Below are positions 12,241-24,476 of a stretch of 64,000 nt of DNA, one piece after another (within the stretch, counting starts at the first letter, position 1; each line of letters begins with the position of its first letter). The notes below the pieces were generated by a model. That model saw nothing but the letters and a program-made list of their open reading frames with translations. It searched no databases and was not told the origin of the DNA. The translations under genes were made by a program, and so were the position numbers. Source of the stretch: Panorpa germanica (lineage: Eukaryota; Arthropoda; Insecta; Mecoptera; Panorpidae); NCBI GenBank assembly GCA_963678705.1, contig OY783206.1, positions 9,497,807 through 9,561,806 of the forward strand, in the 5' to 3' direction.

Positions 12241-12242
<2 letters not shown>

Positions 12243-12373
12243 TTAAATGAATAAACAACCTAACCCATAATCAAACTAATCAAATCAGACATCCATAAGA
12301 AACTATAGTCGGCATAGTGTCAGATGGTTTACAAGATTGCGAAGTTTTCCTTTTTTTTATATTATATTACTAC

Positions 12374-12805
12374 AAAAAAGTAGCGAACGAAAGGAATATT
12401 GGCCAGCTATTAAAGGGAGGCAGTGAAGGAAAGAGGTAGATGGCGGAAATAGTAAGAAAGAAAGAAAAAACAGGAGAATAAATAAGCTGGTGGCTGGGTT
12501 GCACAAGGAACAGGAAGAGAAAGGAAGTACTAAAAGAGGCAGTGAAGGGAAGCAGGAGAAAGAAAGAAGTAGCGAGGAAAAAGTTAAACGTCAGCCCAGA
12601 AAAATAGACTAGGGAATAGACCAGTACAGAAGGAAGACTAGGGAAAATGAAGGAAGAGGGTCAAGAGAAGAAGAAGCAGAAAATACTTTTGGAAATAAAA
12701 AGGTCTAGAATAATGTAAATTTAATTGTAAATTGAAGTAAATGAAATGTATTAAGAATGTAAATTGTAAAGCCGAAAGGCGAACAATAAACAATTAATAA
12801 TAATA
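12374..12805 (+). mobile_element. 5'-truncated LINE (family L), with target duplication
   Basis: A purine-rich 432-bp insertion ending in GTAAAGCCGAAAGGCGAAC and a (TAA)n tail. It is bracketed by a perfect 15-bp duplication, ATATTATATTACTAC (12359-12373 and 12806-12820), which is what target-primed reverse transcription leaves. Its GGCAGTGAAGGAAAGAGG / AGATGGCGGAAATAG region matches 48355-48395, where the same family preserves recognisable ORF2 C-terminal sequence. No intact reading frame remains. The clade is probably R1-like, judged from the sister copy. Confidence 0.8.
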
Positions 12806-12820
12806 ATATTATATTACTAC

Positions 12821-15800
12821 GATTTCAACAGCTATCGACAACAGCATTTCAACAGCATTTCAATAGCTAATATTGATTGTAATACACTAACTATGTTTTG
12901 TAAATTTCTTTATTATGTGGTTGGTTTGTTTACTTATTTTGATTTGTTCATCATTTGATGAGTTTATTTCATTGCCAGTCATGGAATAAATTTAAGATTG
13001 TGGCCTGGTTAGTCGTTAGTAACGTACTCGTACTATATATCATTGTGAATGACCTGTACAGTGTACAGCTGTACGACTGTAACTGTATTCAATGATTTAC
13101 TTGTATTTAGCAGCTACACGTCGAGTTACATAATGAGTCGACTAGACGTAGGTAATACATAGTTGTACCTGTACGTATTAAGTTGTATCGTTACAGCTTA
13201 CACACACCTGTGTACAACTAAAATAGATTTGATAGGAATATGTCCCAAGGAGCCACTTTAGAATATTATCACTCCAATAGAGACTAGACTAGGCTAACGA
13301 TACATACCGTCCGTGAGCATTGTCTGCAATCCTACATGTTAATTCAGAATACCACAGATTATAATGTCTAAATACATCTTCTGGAGAGATACTGTGTATT
13401 AAGGAACCCTACGTATTTAGTATCTAAACCGATTTACAGCTGAGGCTTGCAGTTACTGCCGGTCTAAACATGTTTTGCATAGCGGACATTGTGATTTTTG
13501 GCACTGCCAACAACATTGGAAAACCAACATTATTTTTCTTGCTTTAATTTTCAGAGATTATTACAATATGTCCTGTTTAGACGACAATTAGTGATAAGTT
13601 TGTAAATTCTAAGTGTCTTACGCGGGGTGTGCCCATCGACTCATCCCTCAATTTCAATAGATCCTAGAATCTGATAAGATTGTTAATAGGTCCTGAGGTA
13701 ATTACGTTATTAGTCTGCGTACTACCGAATTATTGGATAATAAACTGCTGTCCAAATTGTTGGTATATCCCGATCCCGATGTACTATGGTATTAGGTACA
13801 GACCATGGTGCATTCGATACTTAGTATTTTAGACTGATATCTTTGGATTATTTCAATGTTAGAGGTAGATGCAGTACCCCATAGTTAAATACCATTTGAC
13901 CTTACCGATTAAGTGTAGATTTGTAAAACAGGAGTTTGTTTAAAGTCAGTTGTGAATTCGGTCTTATAAGCCAGCACATCTTCTGCAGTTGTGGGCCTAG
14001 CTGCTTTCTCTTTGTAAATATATGCTTCTTCCAAGTAAGCCTCCTGTCTGAGTGTATTCCCAGGTACGATACTTAGTCCATCTGTTTGTTGATATTTTGG
14101 GTAGTTTCTGTCTAGTTGTGCTTACTATAACTAAGAGTTCAGTTTTACGTTGAGTCACTGTTCTTTCTAATTACGAAGGTAATATGTAGCCTAGTTTTTA
14201 CTGTTTTACAATTTAAGCATAAATAAAGAATAGTTACTATATTTCAGAAACAAAGATAGGATGTAAAACTAAAAAATGAGTAAATTTTGGTTGCGAAATC
14301 TGCTTGGTTTTTAATTTTACACATCAACTAACATCAAGCATAATTACAGACTATAGTTCTTTTACTATATGCTTTATTAAGGTTCACAGTGTGCGATACT
14401 TGTGTACATAGTGGAAAGAGAGCGGAGATGATGGCCGATGTAATTAGTGCATCAGATTGTTTTGCACCTCCATCCTTGGTAAATTTACTGCCCAGTAAAT
14501 TTGAGTTCTTTTTCTTTGCAAATATAAGTGAATTGATAGCTCTATATTTTAACATGATTGATTAATGTTTTTAGATGTTTTTAACATAAAAGTATGCACA
14601 TATAATACAATTACAACAACAAATAATTAAAATCATGAATTCGGCGCTCCTGTAAAATTAATGCCATATTTAGTGGCATGGTTGGCCTACTTAGAAATAC
14701 CTAAAACTGTACTATTTGAACATTAAACATTAACCATTTTTTTATATAAATTTATGACGTGATATCTCATAATCATAACCTAACTTACTTTACTGTACAC
14801 TCAATGCACAATGCATATTTGTCACAGTGACTTTAAAATGAGTAAGTACACAACATACTTCAGTTAGACGGAAGGCAGCTTTACGCTACCTTCAAGCAGC
14901 TTATGAATTTATCATTGCGTATTCTGATTCACCGGCAGTCGGTAGTCCTTCAGCGCAAAAGCTCAGTGACTTGACACCCCATCAGTGTCAAGGAGCAAAG
15001 GTGAGGGAGAAGATAAAATATGCTGCAAGTGCATCGTAGCAGTACACTATCGCATAAAACAAAATCCTTTTTGTTTGTTTTAAACATGCTTGTAATGTTT
15101 TGAACGTTGCAATTTTATGTATAATAAATACGATCTAAATTACTAAATGAAAGTTTTTTTAAGAGCTTTCCTTAGTTTGCATTCACATGTTAGCGAAGAA
15201 TGGAATTAGGGGATTTGTTACCTAACGAAATTGTAGACTCCATCCAGTCTAGATGCCATCATCGAACCGACCGTAAACCCAGACCAGTATTAGGTAAAGT
15301 TTTCTTGGAAAACTTTCCTACTACTTCCAGCGAGCATCCGAGGAAACTCGAGATCTATTAAACGATGGCTTGTTTAGCACAAAATTAGGAAAGCAACAGG
15401 AGAATAAATTTTGTGATCGCAGCAATCACATCGATTTTAAAAATCTTATCAGGTCAGGTCTCTCGTATGTATGATCAAGGAAGGTGAAGGAAGGTAGAAT
15501 GGCTAATATTTGATAAATGTGCATTGGAACTCATTATTTGTCTGAGGTGTTTTAGTTATATTTTATTGCTTTGTCATTATTTACCCTCGCCATCACACAT
15601 GTTCTATTTTGAACTAATATCTCGTCTCGATAATTTCTCGTTTTTTATCTCTGTTTATTTTATTCAATGCTAGTGTTCACAAGAATTAAAGGGAGGATAG
15701 TGTAGCAACGGTTGGTACACATTACAATATCGAAGCCATCTGAGTGAGCCAATCCAAGATACTGATCAATAAACGCAGATGTATTACTAATAAAACAATT

Positions 15801-16489
15801 CTAGAATCCCTAGCAGTCACTGTATACTAATGACCATCCGCTTTCCTACTTTTGAACGCTTACCTATACGCAACAATATCTAATTTTTCTGTTTCATTTG
15901 ACTCTAGATAATCTTGGAGTGTACATAGTCACAGGTAGTTTCACTACTCTAATCTAGAGGTGGTGAGTGCAGATCAGGTCGAGTGGGTGTTTTATATCCA
16001 ACTGTGCTATATTTTCATATATCCGAGAAATTGCAGAACTTTTACTAAGATCACAGCAACTTGATATATTACACTATTTATGGTAATATTGTATACCGCT
16101 AAACAACAAACATGGACGCTACCTTAATCTTATATCCATGAAATATTTTACTTTGATGAAACCTAGTAATATTTAATCTAAAAAGATCTTCTGAAGAAGT
16201 TTTATGATTATTATTATTACGTAAAAATATACATTTATTACTCAAACAATTTTCAAACGTGGTATATTAGGTAAAGTTATATACAAAATAGCTTTTGTTA
16301 TGTATTTTAAGAGTTGTAGTGTTTTTCAGTCTTGCACAAATACACAAAACAAAAATCTAACATATGACATCGACTGACAATAACGACAATATGGTTAAAA
16401 GCAAAAGCTAGGCACCATAGCAATAAGAGATTAATACACAATCTGTAAATAATTAAATATAATAAACTTTTTAACTTTTACTTTATTAC
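12821..16489. other. AT-rich stretch, no gene seen
   Basis: About 3.7 kb. Holds a fragment shared with 57026-57043 (GCCAGTCATGGAATAAAT at 12974-12991). Open frames here, such as 14334-14555 on the minus strand, have no domain and no splice context. Confidence 0.45.
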
Positions 16490-16805
16490 TTTATGGGTTG
16501 CCACAACAGTAGCAAGCGCTGTGACGTTTGATTCTCCATCTCTTTTACACTTTTCTTGTTTACCAGCGATGGTAGTGGTGAAGAAGGTAAGGAGATAATG
16601 ACGTCACTAAACTACTATCTAAATTATTGTCATACTTTAAATCATTTTTTATAAATTTTTGCCCTTTTAATTATTAAAAAGACAAAAATGACTATTTCAC
16701 TCGTTATTAATTTCTATAATATTGCGAATTGAATAAAAATAATTAGGTATTTAAGGTTTTGATAGGCAACTTTATTAATATACAGTGCAGCTTTATATAA
16801 ATTGA
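16490..16805 (+). repeat. Unclassified repeat family R, copy B
   Basis: The uninterrupted member of the family seen at 10255-11006 and 21396-21660. It runs from GGGTTGCCACAACAGTAGC through GGTAGTGGTGAAGAAGGTAA to TGCAGCTTTATATAAATT. It serves as the empty site proving the nested insertion in copy A. No coding capacity. Confidence 0.55.
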
Positions 16806-19800
16806 CCTATGCTTAACAATCAAATTTAATTTTTGGAGGGAGTTATTATAAGATGTGTCTTAAAAATAGGCGAATATGGTAGTCTCCACTGAATTAAATT
16901 CTAAATTTAGTTTCAAAACTAAATAGAAATCTATTCAATATAATAGTAATATCAAAATTAATTAATTTTGTTTACAGAATTCTATCAAATTAATCAAATA
17001 TTACATTTTCTTCGCTGAATGATTTTCTTGCTTTAGTTATAACATAAACACTTAATTACATCTTATTTACAATCTCTGTGTACATTAAGAGCAATGGCAC
17101 CTTGGAATTCGCTGGAGACTACATACGAATACGAGTACGAATGCGAGAGTTAAATTAAGATTCATTTCCAAAATATACTACACCTGGATGCATCTGTATA
17201 AAGTACGATCCTGATGTTGGTATTGGTTGGGTGTTACTACGCGTTCTTGCAGATTGCGGTTTGGATTCAAGTGTACAAGCACTAGAGTGCTCACTGTAAC
17301 TTATCTAGTTTTAGGAAGGCTGTAAATCTACTCCCAGAGACAACACAAAAGTTACATGTAGTTTTAGTTATGTAGTATGAAAACCACATAGTTGGAGATC
17401 ATGTTTAAGCATGCGTACTTAATAGTTTGCTCTGATTTGGTCAGATTTATTCTTACACTGAAATGTATGAATGAATATGTAGTTGCTTATTTAACGGTAG
17501 AAATTATTACTACTCGTATTCAATAAGTAATAGAACTGATTTGAAACATTTAATCTCAATTATTAAGAATTTACCATTTCCGAATCGTTTATAGAATTTA
17601 TTTATAGAAATGTTTAATCAGTGCTTTCATTTAATAATTTTAAATAAACAAAGAAAGAACCTAACACTGTTTACTCGCCATACTTATATTAGCTTCTTTC
17701 TTTTTCTAGGTACCACGCAAAAACCAATTTTATTTACTCACGATTGTATTCCAGCTTATCTGAATTTTTAAATTATTGGCGCAATTTCTTTCCAAACTAC
17801 TACGCGAAAACCAAAATTAAAATTAATAATATGAATTTTAAAATTATGTCTATTCATAAATGCCTCACAACCTATTTGAATTTACATTTTGTTGATAAAT
17901 TACCAAAAAACCCAGAACATTTTGCTATACTCATGAAAAAAACCTATCAACTAAATCAAAAACAAATTGGCAATCAACCCCAGGATCTGGGTGGAAAAAC
18001 CCGGGAGAGGGAGCTCTGATATTATTGCTGTAACTGAAAGCAAAGGCAAGCATAAATTGTTCGGATATAACTACAGGAATGTATTTCGTATACTTATTTG
18101 TGATCATATTTGTTGTTGTGGCATACATTTTGGTACAATAATAAAAAAGCTCGGTTTTCTTTACTAGGGATCTGGTTGGGATCAACTTCATAACCAGATT
18201 GACTTACTTATTAGTGTTGTTAAAAGAATTAGTTTAAGCTAGAGAACACGTTACCACAGACTTACTTGTGCACAAAATAAATGTAAAGTAAATGATATTT
18301 GATATACGAGTTAATTATTATCAAAACCTTATCAATTCATATTAGTGGGGTACATATAATTTAACATGGGGTTAATATAATTTTAAGTAAATATAAGGAA
18401 TACTATATAGAAATATGTATATAATATCTAGTTATGTATAGTAGTATATATTGTAAAATAACATCACGCAAAACACTATTGCATCAACCACATTCGCAGC
18501 TACAATGCAATAAGTTAAACGTAGTTCTGAAATGCAGGGTCGCTAAACTATTAAATACGAACACTGTAAACGACGTTCTGTAGGTGAGCTATGGTAGGCA
18601 GTATCAAAATATTTATTTTAAAGAAATGGCATATTTCAAAGCAAAAAACAAATAATAGTAGTTACAAGTAACTAGATACACTACAACACTGATTATAATT
18701 AATGATAACAATATTCGTTACGCTCTTATGCACAGAGTCGTCTCTCTCTAACAAGGTCAACTCTTTTAATACAGGCATTCGCCTTTTCAATATTTTAAAG
18801 TGTTAATTATTTGTCTACATCTATTTAAAAGTTAATTCTTTTTAAGTTATATTTATTTATAAGTGAAAATACTTAAATCTAACTAATAAACTACATATTA
18901 GTGAAACGCAAGTCACGAGTTTTCATTCACAAAGATCATCTGCTTCGTCCTATTAAACAATCAAGTTACAACAGAACCTTCTTATAAACGCCAATAATAT
19001 ACATAGTATCACTCCTGAAAAATCTGGTACAGTCACACAACGATGCAGTGTTGAAAAGACGCACATTCCGCCAATAATTCTTTAATATTATTAGCCTTAT
19101 TTTGAACATATTAATATCTCTAGATGTTAGACTTAGACTGTATGCACCTCATGACAGAAATAACATTTATTGGACGATGGTGATTGTAACTTAGAATTTA
19201 AGAAAGATTTTACGAAAGGAACTAAACTTCGCATTTAAAATTAGGCGGTTTCTTTCGTGTTTAATTATATTAAGGTACTTTATAATTAAAGGAAAAAACT
19301 GTAGAGCCAGTAGGGATCATTTATTCAGTTACTATTCATTTAAATCTAACAATGAATTTGTTTATCCAATTTGTTTACCGAAACCTGTTATTTGTGTATA
19401 CAGAAAAACTACTCTTAAAATTCCTCCAAATTTGTCAGTGAGTTTCTTTTTGCTATACTTTATTGTGATTTATTAAAAAGCGATTTTAGCATTTCTTAGC
19501 ACTAACTGTTCATATTTCAGTTAGATATTATCTGTTTTGAATAAAGGTTAGCAAACCCTGATTCTAGTTGTTGTATGAAAGGCTCCATTGGTGTCTACTG
19601 GAGTGTGGTGGAGTGCAGTATCTCTAGGAGTATGTGGTAAATATAGAATATGTATAAATGTTCTTGAATGCTACAACTGATGCTGCTGTTACTACGAGTA
19701 TGAAAGCTCTGTAATCGTAGAGTTAGAAATGCGGTGAGCTTCATCCAAACAAGAACCATATATGGTACTATAGCTAGACTACAGAGAATGGATGCTAGCA

Positions 19801-21395
19801 TATTTGTTAATATCATTGGAAAATTGTATTTACTAAATATAGTGGTGCATGTTCTCGTATGTGTGGTACCACGTACCACTGAATGGACGAGACGGACTAT
19901 ATACAAGCATCACTCTATTTATATTAAGAGCACAATAGAGAAAAGTAGAGACCTTTGTAACAATGCAACGGCTAGACGGTTTATTTTCTAAAAGTACTTA
20001 AGACTTGAAGAGAGAGGTAACTGCGAATGCTTTACGAATAACGTCTGATTATGTTAGACACCAGTGGTGGTTGCAAACTATGTTCTGGTAGGGTTGCGGA
20101 CTTAATTATAGATATGATTCTCATACGCATACATACTTATTCTTTCAGAAACACAAACCGTTATTAAAATTTCCCATTGCAATGTCAATGGCAAATTTAT
20201 ATGTCAATATGTCAATGACTCAACGAAAAATACCGGAAACGACTACAAATTCATCCGAATTCACTGGCAATCAGTTTACCTGAAATCTAAAAAATGTAAC
20301 AGACTAAAGAGACGACTGCACATAGACTTATTCCCAGTACAAATACCGATAAAATAATATATAAAAATAACAATTTATTAATTACAATTTAAAGTAGGAG
20401 GAAGTGGATCCACTAATCACAAGCCAGTAGTTCAGTGTCACAAAATTTACTTAATAGCATTGGGTTTGATAGTGCATATAAATTCTATTAGCTATTAGAT
20501 TATTTAACTAGTTAAACAAAAAAATATATCAATATTTTCCATTGTAAACTTTAGTACACGTATCAACGTACAAAATTATTTTACCTTTTGATAAGAAATA
20601 AAATGTATGCTTTGTCATTTCAAACATCTTAATTTACACTAAATTGCGTGCGATCTATGTGCTATCTCTTAGAGTCAAAGACGAAATTATAAAGTATAGA
20701 AAAAGATACAGGATAAAAATCCAAACACTATTGCGATAAACTTGATGAAACAAGAAGAGAGCATTGCCCAAAAAGAAAACTACCAACCGATTAAGTCGAC
20801 AACGAAAAAATACTAAGTAAAACCCAGCAGTCCAAATATTGTAACGTGTACATTCTTATATTCACTCCGAAGGAATATTACCTTATAAGAATTTATCAAT
20901 TATGTTTCTTTCAGGCTATCTATGCTATTTAATTTACTAAATATCCTAAACGGATAGATTATAAAATTCTGGGATGCAAATAATTTTTTTTTTATCTCAG
21001 CTAAAGGAAAAAACCGTGTGCGGGTGCGGCACGACGTTACTTAAGTATGCTAGCAAGGTGTGAAAACACAATATGTTAAAGCTGTTTAATTATTCTACGT
21101 AAAAAATTATTATTTCCTACAGTTTTTCAGAAAACATATATTCATAATGTGAGGGTTGAAACAACACAAATGCTACGTTTATATTTTAGTTGAGGTAAAC
21201 TTGAATATTCTGATTTCCTTGTGTTTCGGATATAATAGTTTAAAAAGTATTTAAACAAAAAATTATCCAGATCTGTGTTTCAATATTATGTTACTACTAC
21301 ATGTAATCAAATCTCACAGTTTTAGTGGCCCACCTATCTATCTCAATATTTGCCACAAACATTGAGAAACCTTTGAATTGCATTGCGAACTATAA
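16806..21395. other. AT-rich stretch, no gene seen
   Basis: About 4.6 kb. Frames at 17744-18019 (91 codons) and 19595-19991 (both strands) are open by chance as far as I can tell: no domain, no splice sites, and each overlaps an equally long frame on the opposite strand. Confidence 0.4.
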
Positions 21396-21660
21396 TAGAA
21401 TTTATTTAAAACTGCACTATTATAATCTCAAACATTCAATTATTTTTAAATTCAATTCACAATATTATAGAAGTTATTACCGATTGAAATACTCACTTTA
21501 ACCATTTAAAAATTAAAGCGGTAAAAATTTACAAAATATGACGGAATGATAGACGTAATTTCATTCCTTACCTTCTTTGTCACTACCAGTTTCCTACCAT
21601 TGTCATCGCTGTGGTATAAACGATAAATAAATTTGATTATTATATTCTACCAACTTCATC
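21396..21660 (-). repeat. Unclassified repeat family R, copy C
   Basis: Minus-strand copy, recognised by TTTATTTATCGTTTATACC, then CAATGGTAGGAAAC, GGTAGTGACAAAGAAGGTAA, TTGTGAATTGAATTTAAAAA and TGCAGTTTTAAATAAATT, in the same order as copies A and B. It is more diverged than either. Confidence 0.45.
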
Positions 21661-22549
21661 TCCGCCAATTTTTGGATATTTAATAAAATAAAAACGCCAA
21701 TGTATTTGTACATTAATAACCCGATATTTCAATAAAGAATTGAACAATTGACCAGTAAGAAATCGCTCCAATTGTAACGGAAGTATGTTTTATTATTAAC
21801 AAAAAGTCAAACAATATGAATTCCTTTACTCAGTTCTTGAACCATCCTTTAATTGAATGGTTGTTGGCACAGGTACGGGTACATGGTACAGGGTATGGTT
21901 ACGGGGACAAGGGGTTACAGAGCTGAGCGAGTGTCACAGCACGGGTTTAGTGAGATTTTACTCTTTGTATTTTCTATATGCGCGTCGTTGTGGTAATGAA
22001 TTTAATTAATATTGTGACAATGCTTCTGTTTTACAGTGAAACACCTCGTGAGATTAATAAGGGACAAGCATGGTATTATCGCATGGCTGATGGCTGACTG
22101 GCTAATTCGGGGTGTAGGTGTAGGTAATGGGGGCATGAGTAGGAGAGCAAGAGGGGAGGTATATTCCCTGCTTTATTAACGTTGTTAATATAAACAGATA
22201 CATATATCTAAAAAGACATCCGACATGCTTTATGTTTATTCCGTTCTTGACAAGTTTTAGAAGTTTTATTTATTTTATATAATAATGATATTATTTATTA
22301 CTTCACATTAATACAAGGAAAGACATTTTTAATTATTTCACTTATAAAATTAAATTATTTCTATCTAACAAAAAATGTCAATAGAATGAATGTCAATTGA
22401 ATGAAACGTGGAAGAGAAGGCAAAGCGTAACTCGTTTAAGTACTCGTATAAATGTATTACTGCCAGCATCGTCCGCATTTTAAGGGTACATACTTCCAGA
22501 AGCAGCTAGACCTCAAGATAACCGATCGAAGCTGATTTCAGATTTCATG
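21661..22549. other. Spacer with G-rich tract
   Basis: Two G-rich patches (about 21870-21925 and 22110-22160) built of GGTAC/GGGGTGTAGG-like words. No gene seen. Confidence 0.4.
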
Positions 22550-22735
22550 GCACATTATTATCTGTGTTAGGTTTCAATCACATTTAATTGATTATGTGCA
22601 CACATAAGCGGTGTAGTTTACATATATAAGTCATCAACACCATAAAAGCTGCCAGCATAGTAAGAGGTCGTCCGTGATAAGAATTAGCATCGGAAATAGG
22701 ACGACATCTAATAAATTTAAAAAAATAATAATTCT
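22550..22735 (+). mobile_element. tRNA-derived SINE family, copy 1
   Basis: Shares TTTAATTGATTATGTG, GCGGTGTAGTTTACATATA, CATCGGAAATAGG and a following A-rich tail with the copies at 34918-35089, 45618-45835 and 51040-51215. The promoter-bearing head is not clear in this copy, so it appears 5'-truncated. Confidence 0.55.
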
Positions 22736-23947
22736 AAAACACATCAGGCTTAGAGCTATAGTTTCCATCATTTATTAGGTAGATTTTTCTTAAAGGGAAT
22801 TCGAATTCACTGACTGATAAAGTTATGGTTCATATTGTCTTGAGTAATATTCTTTGCGAAACGGAAAATGTTATACTGTTATAATGAAACAGACAAACTA
22901 TTGTTATATGCCAGTCTAGTTTTAAAATCCTTAAAACATTTTTGTTACTTGTAGACTCAAACAATGGAGCTAACAATATTTTATTAGAATGTTTCATATT
23001 TTTCTCTTTTGTTTAACTGACGTATTAAAACAACAAGTTCACGATTTCTCGTAAACTAACAAAAATTGTTAATACTATCTAATTTACGTTATTATGTTAC
23101 GTATTTCATACATAACATTTTTAATTTGAGATTTTATACTTCTGACAGATTTTATACTTTTATACAGAATGAGCAAAAAGTTTCTCTTACTTTTAAAATA
23201 ATTAAAAATTGTTTGTTTTCAAATAACTTTTCTGTTCTTTTTCTTTTGTAATTTAATTGAGGTAAAAATGTTATATAAATTAAAGTTGTGTTCTTCTGCT
23301 GTGGTCAAGGATTACATATAAAGATCAAATTGTTAACCATTTGAATATTAACTGACTTTTATTATATAATGTGTAGTATAAGTAACATGGTCGCCTGCAG
23401 AATTAATTTCACGGAGGTACTGGAGAACTCTGAATTCAAGGACAAGGTGTTGAACAAAAATGGGCAACAACCTACACGCCTTAAGTATTTTTTTCAAACA
23501 GTGACTTTAATAATAAATTTATTTTATTTCTTACAAGTGTACGTACTTACACTTTGCAAACGGCGATCATGATAAGCAAGTTCAGCTCAAGTATTTACAT
23601 TAAAATTTAATTGTTTTGTACCTATACTATACATATGACTAAATAAAAAAAATTATCATTAACCTTTCCAAATTACGTGATTATTTTATATTAGGAACAA
23701 AAAATTGCAATGTTTTAAAGACGTTATCGTTCTAAACTACCATGTCGTGATAAAAAGCACCTATCGCACTTACTGAGTTTTAGTGTTAAGTTAAGATTTT
23801 CACCATAAGTACATAGATTTCAGCATGTGAAAGATAAAAAATAGAATTAATTATATTAAATATAATCACTTATATTAAATAAAATATATTACTGACGAAT
23901 GACGCATGATTCCTTGACGCAAGCTGAAACTTAATTTTCGATCAGGG
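22736..23947. other. AT-rich stretch, no firm gene
   Basis: The frame at 23369-23572 has a coding-like central stretch (TEVLENSEFKDKVLNKNGQQ), but its upstream AG lacks a good pyrimidine tract. Not called as an exon. Confidence 0.35.
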
Positions 23948-24181
23948 GCCCTATTCCTGAGTCTTGCGAACAATGGTCGTGATCGAACAGATCTGATTTA
24001 TATGAGTAAAACATTTTACGAATTACTTTTAAAACAGTATTCCTGTACTATTCCTAAATTTTATTATTAATTATTATTATAGTTCAGAAATACTCTTTTA
24101 AAAGTGATTCGTCAAATGTTTCACTCATATAAATCATATCTGTCGATCACGACCATTGTTTGCAAGACTCAGAAATAGGGC
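23948..24181. mobile_element. 234-bp MITE with ~100-bp inverted repeats
   Basis: The two halves are inverted copies. The left begins GCCCTATTCCTGAGTCTTGC and the right, read inward, GCCCTATTTCTGAGTCTTGC, and both continue through AACAATGGTCGTGATCGA, ATTTATATGAGT and ACTTTTAAAA. The middle is an AT-rich loop. No coding capacity. The target duplication is ambiguous (CAG lies near both ends), so the superfamily is open. Confidence 0.75.
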
Positions 24182-24425
24182 ACAGGGACTAAAATCGGTG
24201 AGTGAAAGTGATACTTAAAGAGCTCTTAAATTAGAAGGAATTGAATTTGCTGATGAGATACTCGAAAAATGAAATTGTTTTTAAATTTTTTGTTTTTACA
24301 AAATATTTAAAAAGTAATTATCGCCCACCCTGTACAATATATTGTCTATTGTAAGCTCGTTGGTAAAACCTGCATTATAACTTGCCAGGTAATTCGGGGC
24401 AAGGTTTCCGTTAAGCCGTGCCAGA
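24182..24425. other. Spacer
   Basis: AT-rich. Contains the word ACAGGGTGGGCGA in antisense near 24323, which recurs at 40048 and may be a transposon end. No gene. Confidence 0.3.
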
Positions 24426-24476
24426 GCATCGACATCGGTATTGGCGTCGGCGTTGGCGTCGACGTCGACGTCGTTG
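24426..24476. repeat. CpG-rich hexamer tandem repeat
   Basis: Roughly eight degenerate copies of a six-base unit (CGTCGA/CGTCGG/TATTGG variants; perfect at CGTCGACGTCGACGTCG). The minus-strand frame over it reads as Thr-Ser/Thr-Pro dipeptides, which is a consequence of the repeat and is not evidence for a gene. Confidence 0.75.

Noticed and set aside
17744-18191. Frames of 91, 86 and 66 codons on both strands
   Set aside because: They overlap one another on opposite strands and none shows a motif; one or none could be real and I cannot choose.
23369-23572. Frame with a coding-like centre (NFTEVLENSEFKDKVL)
   Set aside because: Weak acceptor, no good donor, no recognised family.
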